Source of the DNA: an uncultured Tenacibaculum sp. | GTDB taxonomy: Bacteria; Bacteroidota; Bacteroidia; Flavobacteriales; Flavobacteriaceae | Direction: 5' to 3' | Assembly: GCF_947504135.1 (NCBI RefSeq) | Contig: NZ_CANNGG010000002.1 | Span: forward strand, 496,001 to 560,000 | DNA length: 64,000 nt | Part shown: positions 36,507 through 45,624 of the stretch, one piece after another | Numbering within the stretch: the stretch's first letter is position 1 | Layout of the letters: each line of letters begins with the position of its first letter | Notes under the pieces: generated by a model | Told to the model about the DNA's origin: nothing | The model's database searches: none | The model's input: only the letters and a program-made list of their open reading frames with translations | Made by a program: the position numbers and the translations under genes

Positions 36507-37694
36507 ATGAAAAGAGTAGTAGTAGGACTTTCGGGTGGTGTAGATAGTAGTGTAACAGCGTATTTACTAAAAGAACAAGGATATGAAGTTATAGGGCTGT
36601 TTATGAAAAACTGGCACGATGATTCAGTAACTATTTCCGATGAATGTCCGTGGTTAGAAGATAGTAACGACGCCATGATTGTTGCAGAAAAATTAGGAAT
36701 TCCATTTCAAACGGTTGATTTAAGCGAACAATACAAAGAACGTATCGTTGATTATATGTTTAACGAATATGAGAAAGGTCGTACTCCAAATCCAGATGTG
36801 TTATGTAATCGTGAAATTAAATTTGATGTGTTTATGGACATCGCATTAAGTTTAGGGGCCGATTATGTAGCTACAGGACATTACTGTAGAAAAGCAGAAG
36901 AAATTATTGACGGAAAACCTGTATACAAGTTATTAGCAGGAAAAGACACTAATAAAGATCAATCATACTTTTTATGTCAATTATCGCAAGAACAACTGTC
37001 AAAGGCATTATTTCCTATTGGGGAGTTGACAAAACCAGAAGTTCGCGAAATAGCCAAAGAAGCAGATTTAATTACAGCCGATAAAAAAGACAGTCAAGGC
37101 TTGTGTTTTATAGGAAAAGTTAGGCTTCCAGATTTCTTACAACAAAAACTACAACCGAAAGAAGGAGATATTGTCCGAATTCCAGATGAATTTGAGCAGT
37201 ACAATCGCTCAGTTCCAGAATTTGAGAATAAAGAAGCGGAGTTAGTATATTTTTCAACAAAGTTCTCTTATAACAAAGAGGATGGAAAAGTAGTAGGAAA
37301 GCATCAAGGAGCACATTATTTTACAAAAGGTCAGCGTAAAGGTTTAGCCGTTGGAGGAACCAAAGAACCATTGTTTGTAATTGAAACCGATGTAGATACT
37401 AACATTATTTATACAGGAGAAGGAAAAAATCACCAAGGATTGTATCGTAATGTTTTGTTTGTTTCTAATGAAGAATTGCATTGGGTACGAGAAGATTTAG
37501 CATTACAAACTGGTGAATCTATGGAAGTAGAAGCACGTATTCGTTACCGTCAACCTTTAGAAAAAGCAACGTTACATAAAGTAGAAAACGGATTGTATGT
37601 GGAGTTTGAAAACCCACAGTCTGCTATTCAAGAAGGACAATTTGTTGCTTGGTATACAAATGAAGAACTGTTAGGTTCTGGAGTGATCTCGTAG
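36507..37694 (+). CDS. mnmA: tRNA-specific 2-thiouridylase MnmA
   Basis: A 395-residue enzyme that thiolates U34 of Lys, Glu and Gln tRNAs using ATP and a sulfur relay. The PP-loop GLSGGVDSS (residues 7-15) is at the N-terminus. The catalytic cysteines are in CNREIKFD (near 100) and SQGLCFIG (near 200), and ATGHYCR and [12 protein letters not shown] are conserved. ATG 36507 gives the usual [11 protein letters not shown] start; the track back to 36486 is not needed. Length is slightly longer than the E. coli form, as usual for Bacteroidota. Confidence 0.95.
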   Translation: MKRVVVGLSGGVDSSVTAYLLKEQGYEVIGLFMKNWHDDSVTISDECPWLEDSNDAMIVAEKLGIPFQTVDLSEQYKERIVDYMFNEYEKGRTPNPDVLCNREIKFDVFMDIALSLGADYVATGHYCRKAEEIIDGKPVYKLLAGKDTNKDQSYFLCQLSQEQLSKALFPIGELTKPEVREIAKEADLITADKKDSQGLCFIGKVRLPDFLQQKLQPKEGDIVRIPDEFEQYNRSVPEFENKEAELVYFSTKFSYNKEDGKVVGKHQGAHYFTKGQRKGLAVGGTKEPLFVIETDVDTNIIYTGEGKNHQGLYRNVLFVSNEELHWVREDLALQTGESMEVEARIRYRQPLEKATLHKVENGLYVEFENPQSAIQEGQFVAWYTNEELLGSGVIS

Positions 37695-37713
37695 AAAAAG
37701 AAAAATATAAATT

Positions 37714-38523
37714 ATGAAAAAAATATTGCTATTGATTGTAGTATTCATTTGTGCTAATGGATACTCTCAAAAAGATTCTATTACAAGTTATTTAGATAGA
37801 GAATTAAAAATAACGACTAATAAAAATGAAGCTAAATATATTGAGACGATTGTAAAAAAAGATTCTCTTTGGGAATTTGCACTCTATTATAGAGATGGTA
37901 AAATTTTTAAGAAAAGGTTCTCAAAAAATAATGTAGGAAAGAAATATGTAGGAAAATCTCTAGAATTTCACCGAAATGGAAAACTATCAAAAAGATCTTT
38001 TTATAATGTAGAAGGTGAATTAGAAGGGAAAATACTTACATTATTTGATAATGGAAATAAAAATTACACAGGGTTTCATAAAAACGGAGTTCCTTCAGGC
38101 TTATGGAAGTATTATCACTACAATGGTAATTTAGCAGCAAAATTTTATCATGATGCAAATGGAGATATAGAAAAATATATCTTGTTTAATGAAAAAGGAG
38201 AAGAGCTTAAAGATGATGTTTATACAAAATTTAGAAAGCCTGTTTTTAAAAAAGGAGAAGAAGAGTTTAGTTCAAAAATAAATTACTTAATGGATAACCT
38301 AAGCTATGCTATTAATACTAAAATTGATATAAATTTTATTATTGATGTTGATGGTAGTATTCGAGATGTATGGGTAGCTAATACGATTCCAAATAAATTA
38401 GGAGAAGAGATAAGTAACTTTTTTGAATCGATTAAAGGATGGGAGCCTGCTGAAGAAATGAATAGAAAAATACCATATATTTACAGTATTGCTCTTAATA
38501 TAAAAACAAGAGTTATTGATTAG
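37714..38523 (+). CDS. secreted MORN-repeat protein with TonB-C-like domain
   Basis: A 269-residue protein with a signal peptide (about 1-18, ANGYSQ), then MORN/YwqK-type repeats (about 70-150; EFHRNGKLSKRSFYN, LFDNGNKNYTGF), and a C-terminal about 75-residue domain with INFIIDVDGSIRDVWV that resembles the TonB C-terminal fold. The combination is frequent in flavobacteria for exported proteins of unknown role. It starts 19 bp after mnmA and may be cotranscribed with it. It ends with a clear terminator. Confidence 0.8.
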   Translation: MKKILLLIVVFICANGYSQKDSITSYLDRELKITTNKNEAKYIETIVKKDSLWEFALYYRDGKIFKKRFSKNNVGKKYVGKSLEFHRNGKLSKRSFYNVEGELEGKILTLFDNGNKNYTGFHKNGVPSGLWKYYHYNGNLAAKFYHDANGDIEKYILFNEKGEELKDDVYTKFRKPVFKKGEEEFSSKINYLMDNLSYAINTKIDINFIIDVDGSIRDVWVANTIPNKLGEEISNFFESIKGWEPAEEMNRKIPYIYSIALNIKTRVID

Positions 38524-38549
38524 ATAGCTTAATAATAAATAAAATAAGA

Positions 38550-38573
38550 CCTCGATTTTTTCGAGGTTTTTTT
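38550..38573 (+). terminator. intrinsic terminator
   Basis: A 6-bp stem CCTCGA/TCGAGG (38550-38555 with 38561-38566) and a T7 run, 26 bp after the MORN protein gene. The T tract overlaps the TTTG box of the next promoter. Confidence 0.85.
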
Positions 38574-38602
38574 GTGCTTCCTAGCTAATGATTGTACATT
38601 TA
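38571..38602 (+). promoter_or_regulatory. candidate promoter of nitronate-monooxygenase-like gene
   Basis: TTTG (38571-38574), a 20-bp spacer and TACATTTA (38595-38602) match the Bacteroidota pattern. The second box ends 4 bp before ATG 38607, so the mRNA may be leaderless. Confidence 0.5.
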
Positions 38603-38606
38603 CGAG

Positions 38607-39545
38607 ATGCAAAATAAAATTACTAAACTATTTAATATACAGTATCCAATCGTTCAAGGTGGAATGATTTGGGTTTCAGGATGGAGACTAGCTTCAGCAG
38701 TATCTAATGCAGACGGATTAGGATTAATCGGAGCAGGTTCTATGTATCCTGATGTATTACGAGAACATATTCAAAAATGTAAAAAAGCAACAGATAAACC
38801 TTTCGGAGTAAACGTACCAATGTTATATCCTGATATTGAAAAAATCATGGATATCATTGTTGAAGAAGGAGTGAAGATTGTATTTACTTCTGCAGGCAAT
38901 CCAAAAACATGGACCTCTTTTTTAAAGGAAAAAGGAATTACAGTAGTTCATGTGGTAAGTTCAGTAAAGTTTGCTTTAAAAGCAGAAGCTGCTGGAGTAG
39001 ATGCTGTGGTATGTGAAGGATTTGAAGCTGGAGGTCATAATGGACGCGAAGAAACGACTACGTTTACGTTAATTCCGATGGTAAAAGAACAAGTGAAAAT
39101 TCCAGTAATAGCGGCAGGAGGAATTGGATCGGGTAGAGGCATGTTAGCGGCGATGGTACTTGGTGCTGATGGAGTACAAATAGGAAGTCGTTTTGCAGCT
39201 ACGGTAGAATCTTCTGCACATGAAAACTTCAAGAAAACTATTGTAGATGTAAAAGACGGTGGCACACATTTAACTTTAAAAGAATTAGCACCTGTTCGTT
39301 TGGTGAAAAATAAATTTTATCAAGAAGTGCAAGAATTATATCAACAAAATCCAACGATAGAAGATTTAAAAGAGCTGTTAGGACGTGCTCGTGCTAAACG
39401 AGGAATGTTTGAAGGAAACTTGGACGATGGAGAACTAGAAATAGGTCAAGTAGCAGGGCTTATCCATGAAATTAAACCAGCAAAAGAAGTGTTAGAAGCA
39501 ATAATTGCTGAATATAAGCAAGTAAAAAAAGAGCAGTTGTTTTAG
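38607..39545 (+). CDS. nitronate monooxygenase-like FMN-dependent oxidoreductase
   Basis: A 312-residue TIM-barrel flavoenzyme of the nitronate monooxygenase/2-nitropropane dioxygenase family. The N-terminal IQYPIVQGGMIW, the phosphate-binding loop AGGIGSGRG near 173-181 and EGFEAGGHNG near 140 are present. It could be a nitronate monooxygenase or an enoyl-ACP reductase FabK-type enzyme, since the two share these motifs. ATG 38607 gives the family N-terminus; the frame back to TTG 38592 lies in the promoter. The downstream gap holds a dispersed repeat. Confidence 0.85.
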   Translation: MQNKITKLFNIQYPIVQGGMIWVSGWRLASAVSNADGLGLIGAGSMYPDVLREHIQKCKKATDKPFGVNVPMLYPDIEKIMDIIVEEGVKIVFTSAGNPKTWTSFLKEKGITVVHVVSSVKFALKAEAAGVDAVVCEGFEAGGHNGREETTTFTLIPMVKEQVKIPVIAAGGIGSGRGMLAAMVLGADGVQIGSRFAATVESSAHENFKKTIVDVKDGGTHLTLKELAPVRLVKNKFYQEVQELYQQNPTIEDLKELLGRARAKRGMFEGNLDDGELEIGQVAGLIHEIKPAKEVLEAIIAEYKQVKKEQLF

Positions 39546-39578
39546 TCACAGGGCGATTGCCAAAAAAATAAGAAATTC

Positions 39579-39663
39579 GTCATTCCGAACGAGGTACGAG
39601 GAGGAATCTTTTTTGAATGAAATAACTCATTTTCTTAAGATTTCTCTCTTCGTTCGAAATGAC
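39579..39663. repeat. imperfect palindromic repeat (REP-like), 85 bp
   Basis: The ends GTCATTCCGAACGA and TCGTTCGAAATGAC pair with one mismatch, followed inward by related GGAATCTT/AAGATTTC arms. This type of GTCATTCCGAACG...GAATCT sequence is a common intergenic palindrome in Bacteroidota. It also separates two convergent genes and could end transcription on both sides. Confidence 0.7.
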
Positions 39664-39669
39664 AACTTT

Positions 39670-40680
39670 TTATGAATTATTCTTAGCTTTAATAAAATCA
39701 GAAATTAGATAGCTGATATATTTTCCTACTTGTCCGTCAGCAATTTCATCTTTAACTACTGCAGGAGCACCTTCACAAATATGCAAATATGAGGCATTTT
39801 GTAGTTTTCCAAAATAATGTGTAAATCTACGTGCTTGTTGTGGGGTAAATCCACTAGGAGTCATTGCACTACTTGGGAAATGTTGAATACAATCTAAGTC
39901 TATTTCAATACCAAAAGGTTGCTCTTGAATAAAGTTTTTAGCGCGTTGTAATTCACTTTCAAAAGAAGTAGACTGATATACTTCTAATTCTTCAAAAGTA
40001 TTGTACTCTAGGTTTAAACTATCGTGAATCATTTCAAAAATATACTGAGGTGTATAGTTCTCATGCAACCCGAACATAAAGTAATGGTTGATAAAACCTT
40101 CTTGTAAAGCATAAGAAAAACCATTACCACTATGACGTTCTTCTAAACGACGTAAATCGGTATGTGCATCTAAGTTAATTACATTAACAGGTTGATTTTT
40201 CCCCTCAGAAAGTCCTTTAATATTTCCGTAAGCATTGTTATGACCACCACCAATAATGATTGGAGTTTTACCACTCTCAACAATTATTTTAATAAGCTTA
40301 GAAAGCTCTTTATCTATTGCTTTTACTAATAAATCACCTTTTTCTCTATCAGAAACATCAAAATCATATACATCATCTAAACAGTCTAAATATCCTAAAA
40401 CAAGAATATCATTTCCGTCGATAAATTGATTTTGTTGGGTGTTTAAAAACGATTTTAAAGCAGGAATAAAAGCAGTGTGTGCGCCACCATTTCCACCGTT
40501 CATGCGTACGCCAATATCTTCAGGAACACCTAAAATGACAAAAGAAGCATCTGAATTTTCAAGTGCTGATTGCAATTCTTTTTTAGGATTGATAACAGCA
40601 ACACATTCTCCTAATTTTGTTTCTCCTTCACGCGGTGTTACAAACTCTTGTATGTCTTTTTCGTTAAATATTGTTAGCAT
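39670..40680 (-). CDS. hutG: formimidoylglutamase HutG (arginase fold)
   Basis: A 336-residue arginase/agmatinase-family enzyme that hydrolyses N-formimidoyl-glutamate to glutamate and formamide in histidine degradation. Mn-binding motifs are seen: GGGHNNAYG near 142, NLDAHTDLR near 168 and EIDLDCIQ near 267. ATG 40680 is placed 1 bp after the hutI stop; the frame extends into hutI (to 40716), which is unlikely to be used. Assignment over other arginase-type ureohydrolases rests on the adjacent hutI gene. Confidence 0.88.
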   Translation of the reverse strand: MLTIFNEKDIQEFVTPREGETKLGECVAVINPKKELQSALENSDASFVILGVPEDIGVRMNGGNGGAHTAFIPALKSFLNTQQNQFIDGNDILVLGYLDCLDDVYDFDVSDREKGDLLVKAIDKELSKLIKIIVESGKTPIIIGGGHNNAYGNIKGLSEGKNQPVNVINLDAHTDLRRLEERHSGNGFSYALQEGFINHYFMFGLHENYTPQYIFEMIHDSLNLEYNTFEELEVYQSTSFESELQRAKNFIQEQPFGIEIDLDCIQHFPSSAMTPSGFTPQQARRFTHYFGKLQNASYLHICEGAPAVVKDEIADGQVGKYISYLISDFIKAKNNS

Positions 40681-40681
40681 A

Positions 40682-41914
40682 TTAAACTTCCTTTCCGTTG
40701 ATGAACATTGAATCAATTAAATTACTTCCGAATGAATACGGTAAAAACCCATACGAAGGAATTTCTTTCGTTAGGATTAAATTCGCCTTTTTTCCCTTGG
40801 TAATACTTCCAACCTCGTTTGATAAATTCATCGCATACGCTCCGTTAATAGTTGCTGCATTAATAGCCTCTTCTGGTGTCATTTTCATTTTAATACAAGC
40901 TGTTGCTACCACAAAATTCATATTTCCTGATGGGGTAGATCCTGGGTTGTAATCGGTAGCTAGTGCTAACGGTAATCCTGCATTCATAATATCACGAGCA
41001 GGTGTGTACGGAATACTTAAAAAGTACGAACACGATGGTAAGGCAACAGGCATAGTTTGTGTTCCTTTCAATGCTTCAATATCTTCAGGATTCATTATTT
41101 CTAAATGATCAACAGACAGCGCATTGTGTTTTATACTTACCTGAACTCCACCAATGGTAGTAAACTGATTTACGTGTACTTTTGGCGTTAATCCGTATTG
41201 TTGCGCAGCGGTTAAAATTCTGTCTGTATCTTCTACCGAGAAATATCCAGTTTCACAAAAAGCATCAACAAAATCCGCTAAATTTTCTTCGGCAACTTTA
41301 GGTAACATTTTCTCAATAATTAAATTGATGTACCCTTCTTTATTGTTTTTATATTCGGTAGGGAAAGCATGTGCTCCTAAAAAAGTAGCTTTGATAGGAA
41401 TGTTGTAGTTTTCGCGTAGCTTTTTAATAACACGTAACATTTTTAACTCAGCATCAACAGTTAAACCATATCCTGATTTTATTTCAACCGCTCCCGTACC
41501 TAAAGCAATAACTTCCTCTAATCGTTTAGCTGATTGCTGGTATAGTTCTTCTTCTGAAGTTTCTTGTAATTTCTTGGCAGAATTTACAATACCACCACCA
41601 CGATTGGCAATTTCTTCATAACTCAAACCGTTAATTCTATCTACAAACTCTTGTTCACGATTGCCTGCATATACAATATGTGTATGCGAATCGCACCAAG
41701 TAGGTAACATCATTTTACCAGTACAATCTACAGTTTTATCAGCAGAAGTAGGGGCTTTTTTCATGCTGCCATAGTCGGTAATAATACCATTTTCAACCAA
41801 TAAAAAAGCGTTTTTTATAGTAGGTAAAATGTTCATCGCATCTCCTGATACTTTTTTGGTATCTGCTTCTCTGATTTGGATTAATTCTTTGATGTTTATG
41901 AATAAAGTTGTCAT
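40682..41914 (-). CDS. hutI: imidazolonepropionase HutI
   Basis: A 410-residue amidohydrolase that opens imidazolone-5-propionate to formimidoylglutamate, the third step of histidine degradation. The metal-binding HTHIVYAGNR near residue 75, HAFPTEY near 180, HVNQFT near 244 and LATDYNPGS near 317 are intact. It is immediately upstream of hutG (1-bp spacing) in an apparent two-gene operon. hutU and hutH are not in the window. The minus-strand TAAGTTTG (41945-41938) upstream may be part of its promoter. Confidence 0.92.
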   Translation of the reverse strand: MTTLFINIKELIQIREADTKKVSGDAMNILPTIKNAFLLVENGIITDYGSMKKAPTSADKTVDCTGKMMLPTWCDSHTHIVYAGNREQEFVDRINGLSYEEIANRGGGIVNSAKKLQETSEEELYQQSAKRLEEVIALGTGAVEIKSGYGLTVDAELKMLRVIKKLRENYNIPIKATFLGAHAFPTEYKNNKEGYINLIIEKMLPKVAEENLADFVDAFCETGYFSVEDTDRILTAAQQYGLTPKVHVNQFTTIGGVQVSIKHNALSVDHLEIMNPEDIEALKGTQTMPVALPSCSYFLSIPYTPARDIMNAGLPLALATDYNPGSTPSGNMNFVVATACIKMKMTPEEAINAATINGAYAMNLSNEVGSITKGKKANLILTKEIPSYGFLPYSFGSNLIDSMFINGKEV

Positions 41915-41981
41915 GTTGAATGCTTAAATTTGTTAGACAAACTTACGGTAAAAACTACAATTTAGGGTACATTTTTTAGGA

Positions 41982-42392
41982 GTGATTTGTGTTTTAATTC
42001 TCTTTTTTATCTCGTTAATTCACGTTTATTGGGCTTTTGGTGGAACTTTATGGGTAAATGCTGTAATACCAACCAAAACAGCAAATGAAAAAGCAATGAA
42101 CCCGCCTAAACTACTAACGTTTGTAGTGGCTATGGTTATCAGTGGTTTTGCTGTTGTGTATGCAGAAAAAATACAACTATTTACGTTAGGTTCAATGTCC
42201 ACATGGTTACAAGATTATGGACTTTATGTAGTGGCTAGTATTTTTTCTTATTAGAGTTATAGGCGATTTTAACTATGTCGGTTTTTTAAGAAAGTTACAA
42301 CTACAGAGTTTGCCATAAACGATACCAAGTATTTTTCTCCGTTGTGTTTGTTTTTAGGGGGAGTTGGGTTGTTGATTGAGATTTTGCCGTAG
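41982..42392 (+). pseudogene. DUF3995-type membrane protein with two frameshifts
   Basis: From GTG 41982 the frame reads a four-helix membrane protein (IHVYWAFGGTLWVNAVIPT) and stops early at 42254. Restoring one T in the T6 run 42242-42247 continues the expected sequence RVIGDFNYVGF, and restoring one T in a second T6 run 42283-42288 continues KKVTTTEFAINDTKYFSPL to a stop at 42392. The joined protein (about 137 aa) has the DUF3995 pattern. Both losses are single bases in homopolymers, so decay or sequencing error are both possible. The mobile element starts just after it. Confidence 0.75.
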
Positions 42393-42661
42393 ACTAAGTT
42401 TGATAACGGTTCGTATAACCGTCAGTTACGAGTTTTAAGTTACTATTTTTCGATTAAGAAATTGCGGTTATACATTGTTATATAGTATTATCACTTATTT
42501 TCATTAAATTGCTCTTAATCCCTTTATTTATAAGGATTTTGTGTTTTTATGTAATGCAAAATAATGCAATAAAATGCTACTAAATGTTAGGTTTGTTGTA
42601 CCTATTGTTGTACCTTAGTAACACGTTGCACCCAATTGCACAGCTTAAAAACCAGAGTTTT
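42393..42661. other. probable left boundary/attachment region of mobile element
   Basis: No gene is supported here. The stretch contains an inverted repeat ACGGTT-CGTAT-AACCGT (42406-42422) and, nearer the integrase, phased repeats. It separates core hut/DUF3995 DNA from element genes, so the recombination site is likely inside. The exact point cannot be set without the right end or an empty site. Confidence 0.5.
42552..42641. repeat. helically phased short repeats upstream of integrase
   Basis: Four decamers with AATGC/AATGT repeat at exactly 10-bp steps (cores at 42553, 42563, 42573, 42583). They are followed by two TTGTTGTACCT units (42593-42603 and 42605-42615) and two TTGCAC units 10 bp apart (42626, 42636). 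The phasing suggests recombinase arm sites or regulator sites. Confidence 0.7.
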
Positions 42662-43879
42662 ATGTCTTCAATTAAAGTAGTTTTAAGAAAAAACAAGATA
42701 GATAAAGCAGGACTTGCACCGCTTTATTTACGAGTAATCAAAAACAGAAAAACTAAATTCATTTCATTAAGCGTAAAATTGCAGCCCAATGAATGGGATG
42801 AAGATAAACAAAAAGTCAAGAAAAATCATAAATCTTCGGCAAGGTTAAACGCATACATTTCAAGAAAGATAGCAGATGCAGAAGGGGAAGTTGCTGACCT
42901 TGAAAGAAGAAATCAATCTACATCAGCAAGAAGAATAAAAGAAGCCATTAAAGGTAAACCCTTAATTAACTTTTTTGAGTTTGCTTATGATAGGTGCGAG
43001 AAGTTAAAAAATACAGTTGCGTTATCCACTTACAGAAGTTACAAAAGCAACATCGAAAAATTTGAAAGGTTTATAGGGCATCGTGAGTTAATGTTTGATG
43101 ATATTACAGCAACTACCTTAAAAAACTATGCTTCACATTGTAGCTCAACTTGGAATAATAATAACACAACTATAAACTATGCGTTTAGAATCCTAAATTT
43201 AATGTTTAGAGAGGCTAAAAGCGAAGATTTAATATCTAATGAACTTGCACCCTTTACAAAGTTTAAAGTAAAGAAAAACAAGACTACAAAGCGTTATTTA
43301 AACGAAGTGCAGTTTGAAGACTTTATGAATTTAGAAGTACCACAAGAACACAAAGCACAAGTTATCAAAGATATGTTTATCTTTTCTGTTTTTTCTGGAG
43401 GATTGCGTTTTGGCGATGTTATCGAATTACAATGGAAAAACTATGATGGCAAAAATCACAGAATCACAAAAACGATACGTAAAACGAAAAGACAACACAG
43501 CATTAAAATAGGTCAAAAAGCGGTTGATATTTTAGAGAAGTACAAAACTAAAGACCAAAAGCAAAATGATATAATTTTTCCATTTGCTAAAGTTGACGAG
43601 TTATATTTTAAAGATAGAGAACATAGAAGTTTAATAACCAATAGAGCAATTTCATTAAGTAATATGTATTTGAGTAGAATAGGAAAAGAACTAGAGCTAC
43701 CCTTTAATTTATCCTTTCATATTAGCCGACATACATTTGCGACAAGGGCATTAAACAATGGTATGCGTATAGAACACGTATCTAAATTAATGGATCATTC
43801 AGACATTGGTATTACGCAAGTATATGCAAAAATAATAGGTAGTGAATTAGATAACGCAGTAGATAAATATATTAATTAG
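42662..43879 (+). CDS. tyrosine-type site-specific recombinase (integrase)
   Basis: A 405-residue Bacteroidota-type integrase. It has an N-terminal Arm-DNA-binding/SAM-like region (SSIKVVLRKNKIDKAGLAPLYLRV), a core-binding domain (about 100-200) and a catalytic domain. The catalytic set is intact: Arg249 (GGLRFGD), His353-x-x-Arg356 (HISRH) and Tyr388 (QVYAKI). The start ATG 42662 gives the usual N-terminus; the in-frame extension upstream to 42584 runs through the repeat array and has no family-like sequence. It is the first gene of the element and would drive its integration and excision. Confidence 0.93.
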   Translation: MSSIKVVLRKNKIDKAGLAPLYLRVIKNRKTKFISLSVKLQPNEWDEDKQKVKKNHKSSARLNAYISRKIADAEGEVADLERRNQSTSARRIKEAIKGKPLINFFEFAYDRCEKLKNTVALSTYRSYKSNIEKFERFIGHRELMFDDITATTLKNYASHCSSTWNNNNTTINYAFRILNLMFREAKSEDLISNELAPFTKFKVKKNKTTKRYLNEVQFEDFMNLEVPQEHKAQVIKDMFIFSVFSGGLRFGDVIELQWKNYDGKNHRITKTIRKTKRQHSIKIGQKAVDILEKYKTKDQKQNDIIFPFAKVDELYFKDREHRSLITNRAISLSNMYLSRIGKELELPFNLSFHISRHTFATRALNNGMRIEHVSKLMDHSDIGITQVYAKIIGSELDNAVDKYIN

Positions 43880-43880
43880 T

Positions 43881-45218
43881 ATGAATAGAAATCCTCATTT
43901 TTTAGTTACAGGAATGCAGAAATACGATGTTTGTGGTTCCGAAATGATACACCTTAAAGGTTATGCATATGAAAAGCCTTTTCCTATTCAATATTTCCCA
44001 AACCCAGAACATAACCTTGATAATTGTGAAGGCTGTAAAAACACACATCAAAAAATACTAAAAGAAGTAGGAGATTATTTTAAAGACTTTCCAAACTGTT
44101 GTGAAAGACATAAGAATTTAAACAAGCACAGTTTGTTTAAAAGTGATGATTTTAAAGACTTAGCTAAAATGGTAGCCGATAAAGTTATCTACACACATCA
44201 TCATATATTAAATAATCTAGATCAAGATAATTGGGAAGAAGAAATAAATAATTATTTAGAATATGCTGTTACAAGTTTCGGTCAAACACCAGAAAATTGC
44301 GGAGAACCACCAGCACTAAGTTGGTTTATGGATTATACAAAAAGAATGCAGCTTAACCATAAGTTAGTTGGTAAAGATGCACAGTATAAACCCAGACAAG
44401 AAAAGGTTATAGATACAATCACAAATTTTTTTGAACCTAAAGGAAAAGAAAAGAAAGATTTTAATTTATTGTTGAGTACTTATGACAGGTGGTATAAATT
44501 TTTTCCTTTTGAAATAGCAATGTTTAGTAATCTCAAAAAACACTTTTCCAGAACACTTCCTGTTTTAGCAGAAAAACCAAAAACAAACCCTTACTTAGGT
44601 ACAGCAAAAGTAGAGTTATTAACTCAAGCACAATTATTAAAAAACTTATCCAATATCACAAACCATATTTTGCTAAGTATTGATACAACACAATTGCTAG
44701 AAAATGAATACATTACAGATAGTAAAAAATATGCTTTTGATTTAAAAAAGAAAGCGCACTCACTAAATCAAAAAACATTATTAGAAAAGCCTACCAAAAA
44801 CGAGAAAGAATATATAAAAACAATAAAAGCTTGGTTAAACAATGAAAAGAGTTTTATCAATGAAATAAAAGATGATATTAAAGCTTTGCCTGTAAAAAAG
44901 GAAGACGTTAAGCAAGATTTTTATACGATTATTAAAGACAAAGCAGTTCAAGAGTATGTATTACAAATATTAAATGATTTAAGCATAACTGTAGAAGGAA
45001 AATCTGTTTTAACACCTAGAAAAAAAGGAGCACTTCGCGGAGTAGTAGAGGCGTTAAAACAAAAAAGAATTATTCCTAATATAGGCTTAGCAACACTTTG
45101 TAATGTAATAGCCGAAAAAATAAATCTCGAATTAAAATCAGAATTAGATGCTTCAAATATATCAGAAGATTATTTAAATGATGCTTTAGATTATATAAAA
45201 AGGAATCCTTTGCACTAA
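43881..45218 (+). CDS. unknown element protein with Cys/His-rich N-terminus
   Basis: A 445-residue soluble protein starting 1 bp after the integrase stop. The N-terminal about 85 residues hold spaced Cys and His (YDVCGSE, DNCEGCKNTH, PNCCERHK), suggesting a metal-binding region. The rest is mostly helical and Lys/Asn-rich with no recognised catalytic motif. Near-zero spacing makes it likely cotranscribed with the integrase and therefore a candidate accessory factor for recombination or element maintenance. I do not recognise the family. Confidence 0.8.
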   Translation: MNRNPHFLVTGMQKYDVCGSEMIHLKGYAYEKPFPIQYFPNPEHNLDNCEGCKNTHQKILKEVGDYFKDFPNCCERHKNLNKHSLFKSDDFKDLAKMVADKVIYTHHHILNNLDQDNWEEEINNYLEYAVTSFGQTPENCGEPPALSWFMDYTKRMQLNHKLVGKDAQYKPRQEKVIDTITNFFEPKGKEKKDFNLLLSTYDRWYKFFPFEIAMFSNLKKHFSRTLPVLAEKPKTNPYLGTAKVELLTQAQLLKNLSNITNHILLSIDTTQLLENEYITDSKKYAFDLKKKAHSLNQKTLLEKPTKNEKEYIKTIKAWLNNEKSFINEIKDDIKALPVKKEDVKQDFYTIIKDKAVQEYVLQILNDLSITVEGKSVLTPRKKGALRGVVEALKQKRIIPNIGLATLCNVIAEKINLELKSELDASNISEDYLNDALDYIKRNPLH

Positions 45219-45283
45219 ATTTTATTGATTATAAGGGTTTTATAAGGGTGTGCTTTTAGCACCCTATCAATAATGACTTCTTG

Positions 45284-45312
45284 CGGTATTATTAATTTTA
45301 AAATGCATACCG
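45284..45312. promoter_or_regulatory. inverted repeat in front of excisionase-like gene
   Basis: CGGTAT (45284-45289) and ATACCG (45307-45312) are 17 bp apart and end one base before the ATG, a typical place for autoregulation. A separate short hairpin GGGTG...CACCC lies at 45246-45264. Confidence 0.4.
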
Positions 45313-45313
45313 T

Positions 45314-45607
45314 ATGGAAGCAATTATTTTAAGTACACAACAGTACACAGACTTAGTAAACCGTTTAGACGAGCTAAACAAAAAACTAGAAGAGAAACAG
45401 AAAAATCCTAAAGACACTTTTCTAGACAATCAAGAATTTCTTCAGCTAATGAATATTAGCAAACGAACAGCCCAAACCTGGAGGGATGAAGGTGTTATTT
45501 CATTCTCACAAATAGGTTCAAAAATCTATTATCGTATGAGTGACGTGCAAAAGTTATTAGACAATAACTACCGTAAAGCATTCACAACAAAAAGAAATAA
45601 CTATTAA
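45314..45607 (+). CDS. excisionase-like helix-turn-helix protein
   Basis: A 97-residue protein with an N-terminal coiled-coil (LVNRLDELNKKLEEKQ) and a MerR/excisionase-type HTH from about residue 40 (DNQEFLQLMNISKRTAQTWRDEGVISFSQIGSKIYYRMSD). This pattern is the HTH_17 domain of conjugative-element proteins in Bacteroidota. It likely controls excision or transcription of the element. The next gene follows 17 bp later in the same direction. Confidence 0.88.
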   Translation: MEAIILSTQQYTDLVNRLDELNKKLEEKQKNPKDTFLDNQEFLQLMNISKRTAQTWRDEGVISFSQIGSKIYYRMSDVQKLLDNNYRKAFTTKRNNY

Positions 45608-45624
45608 CCTAAAACCTTATAGAG

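Noticed and set aside
42584..42661. N-terminal extension of the integrase
   Set aside because: It passes through the phased repeat array; the standard Arm-DNA-binding start SSIKVVLRKN is at 42662.
42393..42661. tRNA gene as integration target
   Set aside because: No cloverleaf or T-loop consensus (GGTTCGAATCC-like with matching arms) could be found; ACGGTTCGTATAACCGT is a plain palindrome.
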